This document shows, piece after piece, positions 1-7,410 of a DNA stretch of 64,000 nt. The first letter of the stretch is position 1; every line of letters begins with the position of its first letter. The stretch is from the NCBI GenBank assembly GCA_050949645.1, contig JBMNGC010000001.1:930001-994000 (forward strand), given 5' to 3'. This stretch comes from RUG369 sp050949645. GTDB lineage: Bacteria; Planctomycetota; Planctomycetia; Pirellulales; Thermoguttaceae. The notes beneath the pieces are model-generated. The model did no database searches. It was not told the DNA's origin and saw only the letters and a program-made list of their open reading frames with translations. The position numbers were made by a program, and so were the translations under genes.

Positions 1-708
1 TCCGGTATTGATCAACAACATGCCGTTTTTAGCCGTGGCAAGGCGTTCTGCGTTGACAAGATTCCGTGTGACTTCCGTCAGTGGACAGTGGAGAGAAACA
101 ACGTCGCAGCTCGCAAACAGTTGGTCGAGGGAAACAGCTTCAACCTCGCCATAGCGACCACCGACTGACAAATGCGGGCCGTACGCAACAACATCCATTC
201 CAAGAGCGTCGGCAACTTGCGCAACGCGCTTTCCGATAGCGCCGAGGCCAACAATTCCGAGGCGTTTGCCATGGAGCTCCGTAAGCGTTCCTTTGGTAAA
301 GGAGAAGTCGGGAGAGGAAACCCATTCCCCAGCGCTCGTCGCGGAGGTGTTTTTTACCAATTGCGTCGCTAGATTAAGCATATGCGCAAAGACGAGCTGA
401 ACAACCGATTCAGTACTATACTTCGGAATATTGGTAACGACAATTCCTTTCGACCGAGCGTAGTCAAGGTCGACAACGTTAGTTCCTGTGGCGAGCACGC
501 CAATGTAGCGCAGTTTCGGAAGTGCGTCGATAACGTCGGCGTCGATGATAACCTTGTTGGTCAGAATCGCGTCTGCATCTTGGGAACGTTCAACCGTCTG
601 ATTGGCTGGAGTACGGTCATACAAAACAAGTTCGCCTAGATCCTGCAGTTCGCTCCAACTTAAATCGCCGGGATTAGCTGTATAAGCGTCTAACACAACG
701 ATTTTCAT
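1..708 (-). CDS. D-2-hydroxyacid dehydrogenase (glycerate dehydrogenase-like), 3' part beyond the window edge
   Basis: The first 236 codons of an NAD-dependent D-2-hydroxyacid dehydrogenase are present; the frame is still open at base 1, so the C-terminus is outside the window. The N-terminus (MKIVVLDAYTANPGD) and the stretch ILTNKVIIDADVI with KLRYIGVLATGTNVVD resemble hydroxypyruvate reductase/glycerate dehydrogenase. The Rossmann dinucleotide loop is visible as GIVGLGAIG near residues 150-158, followed by CDVVSLHCPLT, the usual second conserved block. The catalytic Arg/Glu/His segment lies mostly beyond the edge and cannot be checked. Start ATG at 708. Expected role: reversible reduction of hydroxypyruvate or another 2-oxoacid in the cytoplasm. 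Exact substrate unknown. Confidence 0.85.
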   Translation of the reverse strand, partial: MKIVVLDAYTANPGDLSWSELQDLGELVLYDRTPANQTVERSQDADAILTNKVIIDADVIDALPKLRYIGVLATGTNVVDLDYARSKGIVVTNIPKYSTESVVQLVFAHMLNLATQLVKNTSATSAGEWVSSPDFSFTKGTLTELHGKRLGIVGLGAIGKRVAQVADALGMDVVAYGPHLSVGGRYGEVEAVSLDQLFASCDVVSLHCPLTEVTRNLVNAERLATAKNGMLLINTG

Positions 709-773
709 ACTCGACCTCTCTTTCAGAGACGACTCAAATGGACGCGTTCGCAGTTCGCCAACGTCTTTGGAAA

Positions 774-808
774 CAAAAAAAGCCTCGCATTCAAAATAGA
801 AGCGAGGC
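774..808 (-). terminator. Rho-independent terminator after tRNA-Ser
   Basis: A 7-bp stem (gcctcgc 782-788 with gcgaggc 802-808) reads on the minus strand as a hairpin followed by a run of T (the A tract at 775-781). It lies just downstream of the tRNA-Ser gene and separates it from the dehydrogenase gene. Confidence 0.8.
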
Positions 809-811
809 GAA

Positions 812-898
812 CGGAGAGGACAGGATTCGAACCTGCGGAGCTCTTACAAGCTCACGGGTTTAGCAAACCCGCGCATTCGGCCACTCTGCCACCTCTCC
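812..898 (-). tRNA. tRNA-Ser (anticodon GCU)
   Basis: An 87-nt cloverleaf on the minus strand. The acceptor arm GGAGAGG (892-898) pairs with CCTCTCC (813-819) and the discriminator G is at 812. The anticodon loop is TTGCTAA between GCGGG and CCCGT stems, giving anticodon GCU. A long variable arm (GAGCTTGTAAGAGCTC) and a GGTTCGAATCC T-arm are present, as expected for a class II serine tRNA. The 3' CCA is not encoded. Confidence 0.95.
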
Positions 899-911
899 TG
901 AAGTCACGATG

Positions 912-939
912 ATTATATTCGCAATCCACACCCGGACAA
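912..939 (-). promoter_or_regulatory. Sigma-70 type promoter of tRNA-Ser
   Basis: On the minus strand TTGTCC (934-939) is followed after 16 bp by a perfect TATAAT (912-917). The -10 box ends about 13 nt before the mature tRNA 5' end at 898, a plausible leader length. Confidence 0.6.
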
Positions 940-1033
940 GTCCTAATTTTTAAAATTCACGTTAGTCCAAGTCGTGAGCCGGAAAGCATTCGATCGCAAG
1001 ACGTCGCGTACGGCGCGTGACGTATCCTATAAC

Positions 1034-1378
1034 TCACTTTTTGGAAGACTTGGAAGTCCGTTTTGCGTCGGCGTTATCGTCCGCGGCGGTCCGCTTCTGG
1101 CGCTCACGCTGGACGTAGGAGACCATCATCTTGCCAGGCTTGAAGGTAACAGTCTCGTGCTCAGGAACCAGAACTTCTTCGCCAGTGCGGGGATTACGCG
1201 CGTTACGCGCGGCTCGTTTCTTGACCTTGAAGACGCCAAAGTTGCGAAGTTCAATTCGACTGTTCCGAACGAGGACTTCGATGATCGATTCGAGGGTTTG
1301 CTGCACAATTTCTTTCACAGCTTGCTGGGAAAGATCGGTTCTCTCGGATACTAACCGGACAATATCCTTCTTGGTCAT
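1034..1378 (-). CDS. HU/IHF-family DNA-binding protein
   Basis: A 114-residue histone-like protein with the full HU/IHF fold. An N-terminal helical pair (MTKKDIVRLVSERTDLS onward) is followed by the beta-arm with IELRNFGVFKVKKR and ARNPRTGEEV (the DNA-intercalating RNP-containing arm) and KPGKMM. About 20 extra C-terminal residues (KRTAADDNADAKRTSKSSKK) form a basic tail rich in Lys, Ser and Ala that standard HU of about 90 residues lacks. Tails of this kind occur in some planctomycete and actinobacterial HU proteins. Likely role: dimeric nucleoid organisation by bending DNA. Monocistronic; an inverted repeat lies about 50 bp upstream. Confidence 0.93.
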   Translation of the reverse strand: MTKKDIVRLVSERTDLSQQAVKEIVQQTLESIIEVLVRNSRIELRNFGVFKVKKRAARNARNPRTGEEVLVPEHETVTFKPGKMMVSYVQRERQKRTAADDNADAKRTSKSSKK

Positions 1379-1427
1379 CTCTTGCTTGAATCCTTATCAT
1401 TGAACGCGCGCGGACGCGCGGTAAATA

Positions 1428-1443
1428 CCGATAACATTATCGG
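1428..1443. promoter_or_regulatory. Inverted repeat upstream of the HU gene, possible operator
   Basis: CCGATAA and TTATCGG arms are separated by two bases, 50-65 bp upstream of the HU start codon on the minus strand, where promoter elements would lie. It may be an operator or simply part of the promoter. No regulator can be assigned. Confidence 0.35.
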
Positions 1444-1676
1444 ATAAAAGAACTTAGACTCTGCGCGGAATTCTAAACCAATTTGTTCCGTTGTCAACAC
1501 CCTTTTTGCAAAATGAAGGGTCGAAGTTGTTGTATCAACGGCGTTTTAATACTTTTCGATCTGAAAACATTGGATCATATGGCACAAAACTGTCTGAAAG
1601 ACGACTGGATCTCTACCAAGTCTTTATTTACAAGGGTTTATCAATGATAAGCGGCTTTTTCTTCAGCGCCGAACTG

Positions 1677-2489
1677 TTATTTCTTCACATAGAAGCGATC
1701 GAGGTTAATTCCCCCTTTGAGTTCTTCGCGCAACAATTGAACCCTGTCTTCAAGTTGTTCTATCTTTCTCCGAAGCTCCGCAATGGCGGGATCTTCACGC
1801 TCTTGCTTATGATGTTGGCGCGGGACGGCCGGATAACCGATGTGACGAGAAAGCGCAGAAAAAAAGAAGAGCGGGTCGCGTCCCGCCGACGCGTGCGCGA
1901 TGCGACCCGCGCGTTCGCTGAAGAGGATTGGTTGAGGCTCTTCATCGTCTTGAAGCTGATAAAAAGCGCTGCGGACATAGATAAGTTTGGGAAGGTCAAT
2001 AAAACCAATCTGGCGACGCAGAACGACGTTGATCCAATATCTCCAGTCGTCGTCGAAGATCGGATCGTTTGCAATCGCTTCAAGGGAATGGTCATAGCCA
2101 AGGCGATTGCGGCAGACCGACTCAAATTGAAAGAAAAAGATTCCCTGCGGCGTCGGGGTTCCAGCGCGATACTTCGCTTCGCTTTCGAGGAGCTGGAGCG
2201 CAATGCGAAAATCAAAACGGCCGTCCTCCTTTTCTGCCTCATGCACAATAAATGTCTGGAACGGCGTAAAGTAATGCTGCATGCGCTTCATCGCAAGGTT
2301 CATCTTGCCAGAATGTTTCACCTCAGTAAACAGAACGCCAACCGCCATAGGCAAATTAGTAGCGCTAAGGAGCTCGCTCTTCATTCCATAGAGAATCTCT
2401 TGAGTAGAGTAGCCGTCCTGGAGCCGTTCTGAGAATGTCCTGAAAAAGAATTCCTGTTCGATATATTCTTCTTTACTGAGCGCCGCCAT
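1677..2489 (-). CDS. Unrecognised cytoplasmic protein with C-terminal coiled coil
   Basis: A 270-residue protein with no signal peptide or membrane segment, not recognised as a named family. An in-frame ATG ten codons further upstream exists, but the ATG at 2489 is preceded by GAGGAAAAAAT, a good ribosome binding site, so it is taken as the start. The first 100 residues resemble a helical region (KEEYIEQEFFFRTFSERL). The middle has YRAGTPTPQGIFFFQFESVC. The last 45 residues (AIAELRRKIEQLEDRVQLLREEL) form a clear heptad coiled coil, suggesting oligomerisation. Probably a lineage-specific conserved hypothetical. Function unknown. Confidence 0.8.
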   Translation of the reverse strand: MAALSKEEYIEQEFFFRTFSERLQDGYSTQEILYGMKSELLSATNLPMAVGVLFTEVKHSGKMNLAMKRMQHYFTPFQTFIVHEAEKEDGRFDFRIALQLLESEAKYRAGTPTPQGIFFFQFESVCRNRLGYDHSLEAIANDPIFDDDWRYWINVVLRRQIGFIDLPKLIYVRSAFYQLQDDEEPQPILFSERAGRIAHASAGRDPLFFFSALSRHIGYPAVPRQHHKQEREDPAIAELRRKIEQLEDRVQLLREELKGGINLDRFYVKK

Positions 2490-2687
2490 ATTTTTTCCTC
2501 GAACGCCGACAAAGTTCAAGCAAGGATCGACTGTTCGCTGTCAGGACGAATTTGAACGCCGACGCATGAAAAGCGTCGGCAAGAACGGTGCAGACTCGCT
2601 CGCTGAGGTAATGCATGACTCAGAACTGAAACAAGACTACGCAACTCGTAATCTATCACAAAAACGGCGGAATTCAACAGGCGGGAT

Positions 2688-2721
2688 GACGTCGTTCTGG
2701 CGCGCAGCCAGAAACGACGTC
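2688..2721. repeat. Inverted repeat (hairpin) downstream of the 2736 gene
   Basis: Arms GACGTCGTTCTGGC and GCCAGAAACGACGTC form a 14-bp stem with one bulged base and a short loop. There is no U tract on either strand, so it may be a weak terminator or a 3' mRNA-stabilising stem. It carries the GACGTC word at both ends. Confidence 0.5.
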
Positions 2722-2735
2722 GGGAGTTTGTTCTG

Positions 2736-3446
2736 TCAGGAGTTGTTCTCAATGAATCTTGAAGTTACTGAGTCGACGCGATGCAACGTCAGCGCGTCGA
2801 CTTGGGCGGCGCGACTCTTGCCAACCGACGGCCAGGGTTCGATCGTGTCGAAATCGGGAACGAGCTCAAGAAGCTGAGAAATGAGCGTCGCAGCAACATA
2901 CTCAATAGGCGTATCGCGACTCATGCGCTGGATCTGACGCGCTGTTTTCATAATGCGCAACAGAACAGCGCGATTACGGATCGGGTCAGACGTAGAGGCG
3001 TCAAAGGGCAGTAGTTCCGGAAGCGGCGCTTCGAGGACTTCACTCCAATCGAAGAGTTGTTCAAGCGTAAGATTGGATTTAGGATCAAGTTGTCGCTCTG
3101 CTTCCTTTTGGCTGATTCCCAACCTACGCGCGCACTGGGGCACCGTAAAGCCTTGATTCTCTAGAACCTCGGCGATATAGTGTCGTCTTCCGGGAGGAGC
3201 GTTAAAATCACGCTTTTCACCAGGTTTTAGAGCTGACATAGAGTCCGATTGAGAAGTTGCTTTGCGGTGCGAATCAAGGTGTTTGTTTGGGCTCGGAGCT
3301 TTTTTATTTCGGCGTTTAATCGTCTGCGTCTGGTTATTTTGAGGCCTGGGAACAAACACGCCGTCGTTAGAAGAACCCAGCACGCCGCCGCCGGCGGCGT
3401 CAAAAACGCCTCGGTAATGTGTGTTCGGCATAGTCCTTATTCCCAT
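2736..3446 (-). CDS. Putative HTH-containing protein of unknown function
   Basis: A 236-residue frame. The first 70 residues are low complexity and basic (RRNKKAPSPNKH) with Met codons at residues 1, 6 and 70. The true start is uncertain because none has a strong ribosome binding site at normal spacing. From about residue 88, IAEVLENQGFTVPQCARRLG resembles a Cro/CI-type helix-turn-helix, followed by LTLEQLFDWSEVLEAPLPELL. The C-terminal half is helical and contains RNRAVLLRIMKTARQIQRM. It may be a DNA-binding regulator. No family could be named and no target is evident. Next gene on the same strand is 1677-2489, 246 bp away. Confidence 0.7.
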   Translation of the reverse strand: MGIRTMPNTHYRGVFDAAGGGVLGSSNDGVFVPRPQNNQTQTIKRRNKKAPSPNKHLDSHRKATSQSDSMSALKPGEKRDFNAPPGRRHYIAEVLENQGFTVPQCARRLGISQKEAERQLDPKSNLTLEQLFDWSEVLEAPLPELLPFDASTSDPIRNRAVLLRIMKTARQIQRMSRDTPIEYVAATLISQLLELVPDFDTIEPWPSVGKSRAAQVDALTLHRVDSVTSRFIENNS

Positions 3447-3660
3447 TGTCAGGTTTGTATTTGAGAGTCCGCAGAACGCTCTGCGGATTCAGGCTATTTT
3501 GCCCTATTCCGGACCTTTTCGACGGACTTGTCTTACATGAGAAGATCATACCGTCCGCCTCATGCGTGGTTTTTGACGGCGCGAATTGGTTTTAGTTCCA
3601 ACAAGTTTAGTTTTATGTTCGCACTCTTGACAGAAAACTAAGAAGAGTGAAGAGGCTTAA

Positions 3661-3696
3661 AATAAAAAGACGTCGCTGCCAAAAGAGCGACGTCTT
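3661..3696 (-). terminator. Terminator of the der transcript
   Basis: An 11-bp perfect stem (aagacgtcgct 3667-3677, agcgacgtctt 3686-3696) with an 8-nt loop. On the minus strand the stem is followed by a T-rich tract (complement of 3661-3668). It begins about 35 bp after the der stop codon. Confidence 0.8.
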
Positions 3697-3729
3697 AAGG
3701 GGGGACGATCTGAAAATTTCAGCTCGAAT

Positions 3730-5448
3730 TTAACTCAGCCTTTTCGACTCGACTGCATCTTGAGTGTCGTTGCTCTCGCGTTTTCGGAACCATAATCGAA
3801 TTGGAACCTCGCCTATTGGCAGCTCGTCGCGAATTACGTTCAGAAGGAATCGTCGGTAGCTGGGCGTAAAGGCTTCGGGAATGTTGCAGAAGAGCACAAT
3901 GGTCGGCGGCGCGACGGAAATTTGCGTCGCATAATAAATCTTAGGCTTTCTGAAGTGAAATAGCGGAGGGGCAGTGTGATTCATCGCCGCCGTTATAAGC
4001 TTGTTGAGCAGATTGGTCGGAATGCGCGTCTGACTCTGTCGAAACAGAAATCGCGCGTGCTGGAGAAGTTTTTGAACATTCTTGCCCGTCATGCCAGTAA
4101 TAAAGGCGATCGGAACGTGCCACATTGTCGCGAAGGTTTCCCGAAGATAGTCTGCCCAACGGCTCGTGGGCATCTTGTATTTGACCATCTTGTCCCACTT
4201 GTTCACGACGAAAATACACGGCTTGTTATAGGATTCGATAAGCGAAACGAGTTGTTTGTCCATCTTCGATATCTGGAGTGAACAGTCAAAGAACATAAGC
4301 ACAACGTCCGCTGTTCTAATACTGCGCTCCGCTCGCGTCAAAGCGTAGAAATCAACGTCGGAGGCAATGCTCTTTTTACGCATGAAGCCGGGCGTATCGA
4401 CTGCGACGAACGATTTACCGTCCATTTCAAAGCGGACGTCGACGCAGTCGCGAGTCGTGCCAGGAATAGGACTTGCAATAACGCGCTCCTCTTTCACAAG
4501 CGTATTAATGAAGGTGCTTTTACCAACATTGCGTCTGCCGACGATTGCGATCCTCATCTCGGGCTCTTCGATCTTTTCTCCGTCGTCAAAGAAAGCGGAG
4601 ACGGGAAGGGCCTTTTCGATCGTTTCCATAAGGTTGACGCGACCGCGTTTTTGCTTTGCGCTCACAGGCACAACGCCCCAACCAAAGGAGTGAAATTCGG
4701 CTGCGTCAATTTTCTGCGCGTCCCCGTCGCACTTATTGGCAACGAGGACAATCGGGATCTTTAGGGGTCGCAACCGCTCTGCGACGAACTGATCAAGGGG
4801 AGTGATACCGTCGCGCGCGTCAACGACGAACAGAATAAGATCGGCGGCTCTAATCGCCGCGTCAATTTGCATTTCTACATCGTCCGAAAGATCGTCTTTA
4901 TCGACGATACCGACGCCCCCGGTGTCGGTCAGTTCGATGTATCTTGCGGAAATTCTAGGTCTTTTCTTTTCTTCAGGAGTTCCTTCAGAATCGTCGCTTT
5001 CTAGCGCGGAATCTTCGTCGGCTAGTATGGCCCCTTCGTATTCGCGGCCTTCGGAAGTTTCGACTGAACCTTGCCCGTCGCCCTCGGATGGAGGCGGAAG
5101 AAAAGCGTCAGGGTCAGATTCTTCGTCAGAATCTGACTCCAGTTCTTCAGACGACTCGACAGGCTCAAAAGGGGCGACTTTGTCTACAACAAGCTCGCGT
5201 TCAGTCTCTTTGTCAACAACGACGTCGTCCGAAGAATTTAAAGGTGTGGTCTCTGAATCAATAACTTCGGGAATCAGATATTTTTCATCAACGCCGTCGA
5301 GGCCAATATCAAGAAGGAAAGAAACTCTATCGCGCGTTACGCCAGCGACAGAATCGACAACAGACAATCTTTCGCCGATAAGCCAGTTGAAAAGACTGGA
5401 CTTACCGACGTTAGGACGTCCGATAATAGCAACCTTTGCAACGCCCAT
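3730..5448 (-). CDS. der: Ribosome-biogenesis GTPase Der (EngA) with a large acidic insertion
   Basis: Tandem-GTPase protein that assists 50S subunit assembly. Domain 1: G1 GRPNVGKSS (residues 10-18), switch I GVTRD (36-40), G3 DTGG (175-178), G4 NKCD. Domain 2: GRRNVGKST, GTTRD, DTPG and NKWD, then the C-terminal KH-like domain (FLLNVIRDELPIGEVPIRLWFRKR). The protein is 572 residues against about 440-490 normally. The excess lies between switch I and G3 of the first domain, roughly residues 49-167, and is very rich in Asp, Glu and Ser (e.g. SSEELESDSDEESDPD). All GTP-binding motifs are intact, so the protein should be active. Transcribed with the upstream ketosynthase gene (65-bp gap). Confidence 0.95.
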   Translation of the reverse strand: MGVAKVAIIGRPNVGKSSLFNWLIGERLSVVDSVAGVTRDRVSFLLDIGLDGVDEKYLIPEVIDSETTPLNSSDDVVVDKETERELVVDKVAPFEPVESSEELESDSDEESDPDAFLPPPSEGDGQGSVETSEGREYEGAILADEDSALESDDSEGTPEEKKRPRISARYIELTDTGGVGIVDKDDLSDDVEMQIDAAIRAADLILFVVDARDGITPLDQFVAERLRPLKIPIVLVANKCDGDAQKIDAAEFHSFGWGVVPVSAKQKRGRVNLMETIEKALPVSAFFDDGEKIEEPEMRIAIVGRRNVGKSTFINTLVKEERVIASPIPGTTRDCVDVRFEMDGKSFVAVDTPGFMRKKSIASDVDFYALTRAERSIRTADVVLMFFDCSLQISKMDKQLVSLIESYNKPCIFVVNKWDKMVKYKMPTSRWADYLRETFATMWHVPIAFITGMTGKNVQKLLQHARFLFRQSQTRIPTNLLNKLITAAMNHTAPPLFHFRKPKIYYATQISVAPPTIVLFCNIPEAFTPSYRRFLLNVIRDELPIGEVPIRLWFRKRESNDTQDAVESKRLS

Positions 5449-5513
5449 AATTTACTTTCGTCGTTCGTTATGCATGTTGTAATCATAGATCAAACCGAAC
5501 CATTGCGTGAGAA

Positions 5514-6782
5514 TTAGCATTTCTCCAGGATAAGGGCGAATGAACGACCCGTATTTGCGTGATTAAGTTTAATGAAGGTCGGTTTGCCAAGCTCTTGAGG
5601 CGCGCCTGTAACAACGTTTATCGGACAATCCGAAGCAACCTTGTCGCAATTGCGCGTAGGGGGAATCAAGCCCTTTTCCAGCGCCAGCAGGGAAGCGACC
5701 AGCTCGACCGAGCCGCCGCCGCTGCCGAGATTGCCGAAGGCGCCACACGCGCTGAAGACAGGAACGTCGCCGAGCTGATTTTCGATAGCACGCGCCTCCG
5801 CGCTATCAGAAGGAAGCCCCGTCGCGTTGGCGTTAACATGCCCAATTTCGTCGGCGTTCATTCCAGCGCGTTCCAGGGCGAGACGAATTGCAGTTTTAGC
5901 GGCCTCTTCCTGAATTCCAAAAGTTGCCGTCGGTTTGACAGATTCGGCGTAGCTACGAACGACCGCTAGAGGCTTGGCGCCTCGGGCAAGCGCGTATTCT
6001 CTCTCTTCTAGAACAAAAGAGGCGGCGCCTTCGCCAATAACCGTTCCACGTCGGTCCGAGTCGAAGGGTCTTGGATCTCGATCGGGAGTTTCGCTCCACG
6101 GGGCGAGCTCGTAAGCGCGGCTGCGCGACAGAATCGTCGGGTTGATCTTGTTACCGGAGCCGCCCGCGACCATCACGTCGGCGGCGCCGCGTTCAATGGT
6201 GCGGCAAGCTTCCATTATAGCGGCGAGACTCGATCCGCGGTCGAGCGTCGGGGTATTATTCGGTCCTCGCGCGTCAAGGGAAATCGCAATATTGCTTGCG
6301 ACCAGGTTTGGCAGATATTTCAACATCCACAGGGGCATAATATTTTCCATGGAGGAGCGACCCCAAGTGGTGAAATCATACTTGCCGTCAGAGACGCCCG
6401 CAAGAAACGCGTTCTTGAGAAGGTCAAGTTCCAGACCAATCAAATCGCACCCAAAGATGCAACCAAGACGATCAGGATCGACCGTCCGAGTCTCCTCTTC
6501 AAAGGAAAGACCCGCGTGTTGGCAGGCAAGAATCGCGGCAACGACGCCCATTTGTATGTCGCGACTCATGATTTTGATGTTCTTCTTTGGTCTGATATAG
6601 TCTCTGGGATGAAATTCAGGAACTTCGCTACCAATAGGACGACGTTCAAGTTCAGTGTTAATAGAGCTCAGATATGCTACGCCGCTTTTCCCTTCAATCA
6701 GCGCGTTCCAATAGGATTCAAGATCAACCCCAACAGGATTTAAAACGCCCAAACCTGTGATAACGACTTCTCTTTTACTCAT
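5514..6782 (-). CDS. FabF-like beta-ketoacyl-ACP synthase homologue lacking catalytic residues
   Basis: A 422-residue thiolase-fold protein with KAS II features: MSKREVVITGLGVLNPVG at the start, then GAADVMVAGGSGNKINP and RPFDSDRRGTVIGEGAA. The active site differs from FabF. The Cys position (STACTS in FabF) is Arg182 in the sequence TPTLDRGSSLAA. The first His (NAHGT) is Asn319 (NANAT). The second His (the T-G-H motif) is Asn351 (AFGNLGSGGG), and the conserved Lys is Cys. Condensation chemistry is therefore unlikely. It may act as a chain-length-factor-like partner or scaffold, by analogy with KS-beta subunits. No acyl carrier protein or other fatty acid gene is adjacent. Der follows on the same strand. 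Confidence 0.85.
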   Translation of the reverse strand: MSKREVVITGLGVLNPVGVDLESYWNALIEGKSGVAYLSSINTELERRPIGSEVPEFHPRDYIRPKKNIKIMSRDIQMGVVAAILACQHAGLSFEEETRTVDPDRLGCIFGCDLIGLELDLLKNAFLAGVSDGKYDFTTWGRSSMENIMPLWMLKYLPNLVASNIAISLDARGPNNTPTLDRGSSLAAIMEACRTIERGAADVMVAGGSGNKINPTILSRSRAYELAPWSETPDRDPRPFDSDRRGTVIGEGAASFVLEEREYALARGAKPLAVVRSYAESVKPTATFGIQEEAAKTAIRLALERAGMNADEIGHVNANATGLPSDSAEARAIENQLGDVPVFSACGAFGNLGSGGGSVELVASLLALEKGLIPPTRNCDKVASDCPINVVTGAPQELGKPTFIKLNHANTGRSFALILEKC

Positions 6783-7410
6783 AACTGACTATATTCTTGA
6801 TTGCGTGGTTTGATCTTCAGGTCGCGAGCGCCGCTCCTTGCCTTGCTGCTGATGCGTTAATGCGTCCGCAATCCAGCTTTTGTATTGCGGTCAACCTGAC
6901 GATATTCCTGTATTAAACCCCGCAGTTTAATAGTAAACAAGGCGGAATTTCACGATAATCCTAAACGATATCGTCTTTTTTAACACCCCCTAGCGAGTAA
7001 TTTTTCAAACAAACCATTTTCCTGCAAAAAAACTTTTTAGAAGCGACAAAGATAATGGGTATGAGCTTTGTATTGTCAAAATTTATAGAGCCGTTGCGTA
7101 TTTGTACGTCGAGTGGATACAGTATTTTGAGAAAACGAGCGGCTTGTTGCGGCGGACATTGCCCGAATGACCCAAAAGCTCATTCTTTTTGATTTTTTTT
7201 ATTTTTGACAGAACATTGGGACTGGAATCGGGGTATAAGCAACAAGGACTGTCTTGCCATAGTCCTATGAGCGCCCCTTTTCCAATATTTTTGAATGGAT
7301 CTGAAGAGTTTTATTGAAAAACGTTCAAAATAGTCGGTGCGTTCGCTGTGTGTGCGAATGTTGTCCGGGGGCGGTTTTAAAACCTCTTTAAACCAGGTTA
7401 TCACGAGAAA
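6783..7410. other. 628-bp divergent intergenic region, no gene seen
   Basis: Separates the ketosynthase (minus) from the EF-hand/SUMF1 gene (plus), so it must hold promoters for both. It is AT-rich, including a poly-T tract around 7188-7205. A 74-codon minus-strand frame at 7180-7404 has no protein-like composition and is not called. A small inverted repeat AGGACT/AGTCCT lies near 7244-7266. No clear sigma-70 promoter pair was identified. Confidence 0.5.

Noticed and set aside
1491..2432. Long plus-strand open frame of 313 codons
   Set aside because: It lies antisense to the better supported gene at 1677-2489, with composition unlike protein and no ribosome binding site; long antisense frames are common here.
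7180..7404. Minus-strand 74-codon frame upstream of the SUMF1 gene
   Set aside because: Composition is not protein-like and it sits in the AT-rich promoter region of a plus-strand gene.
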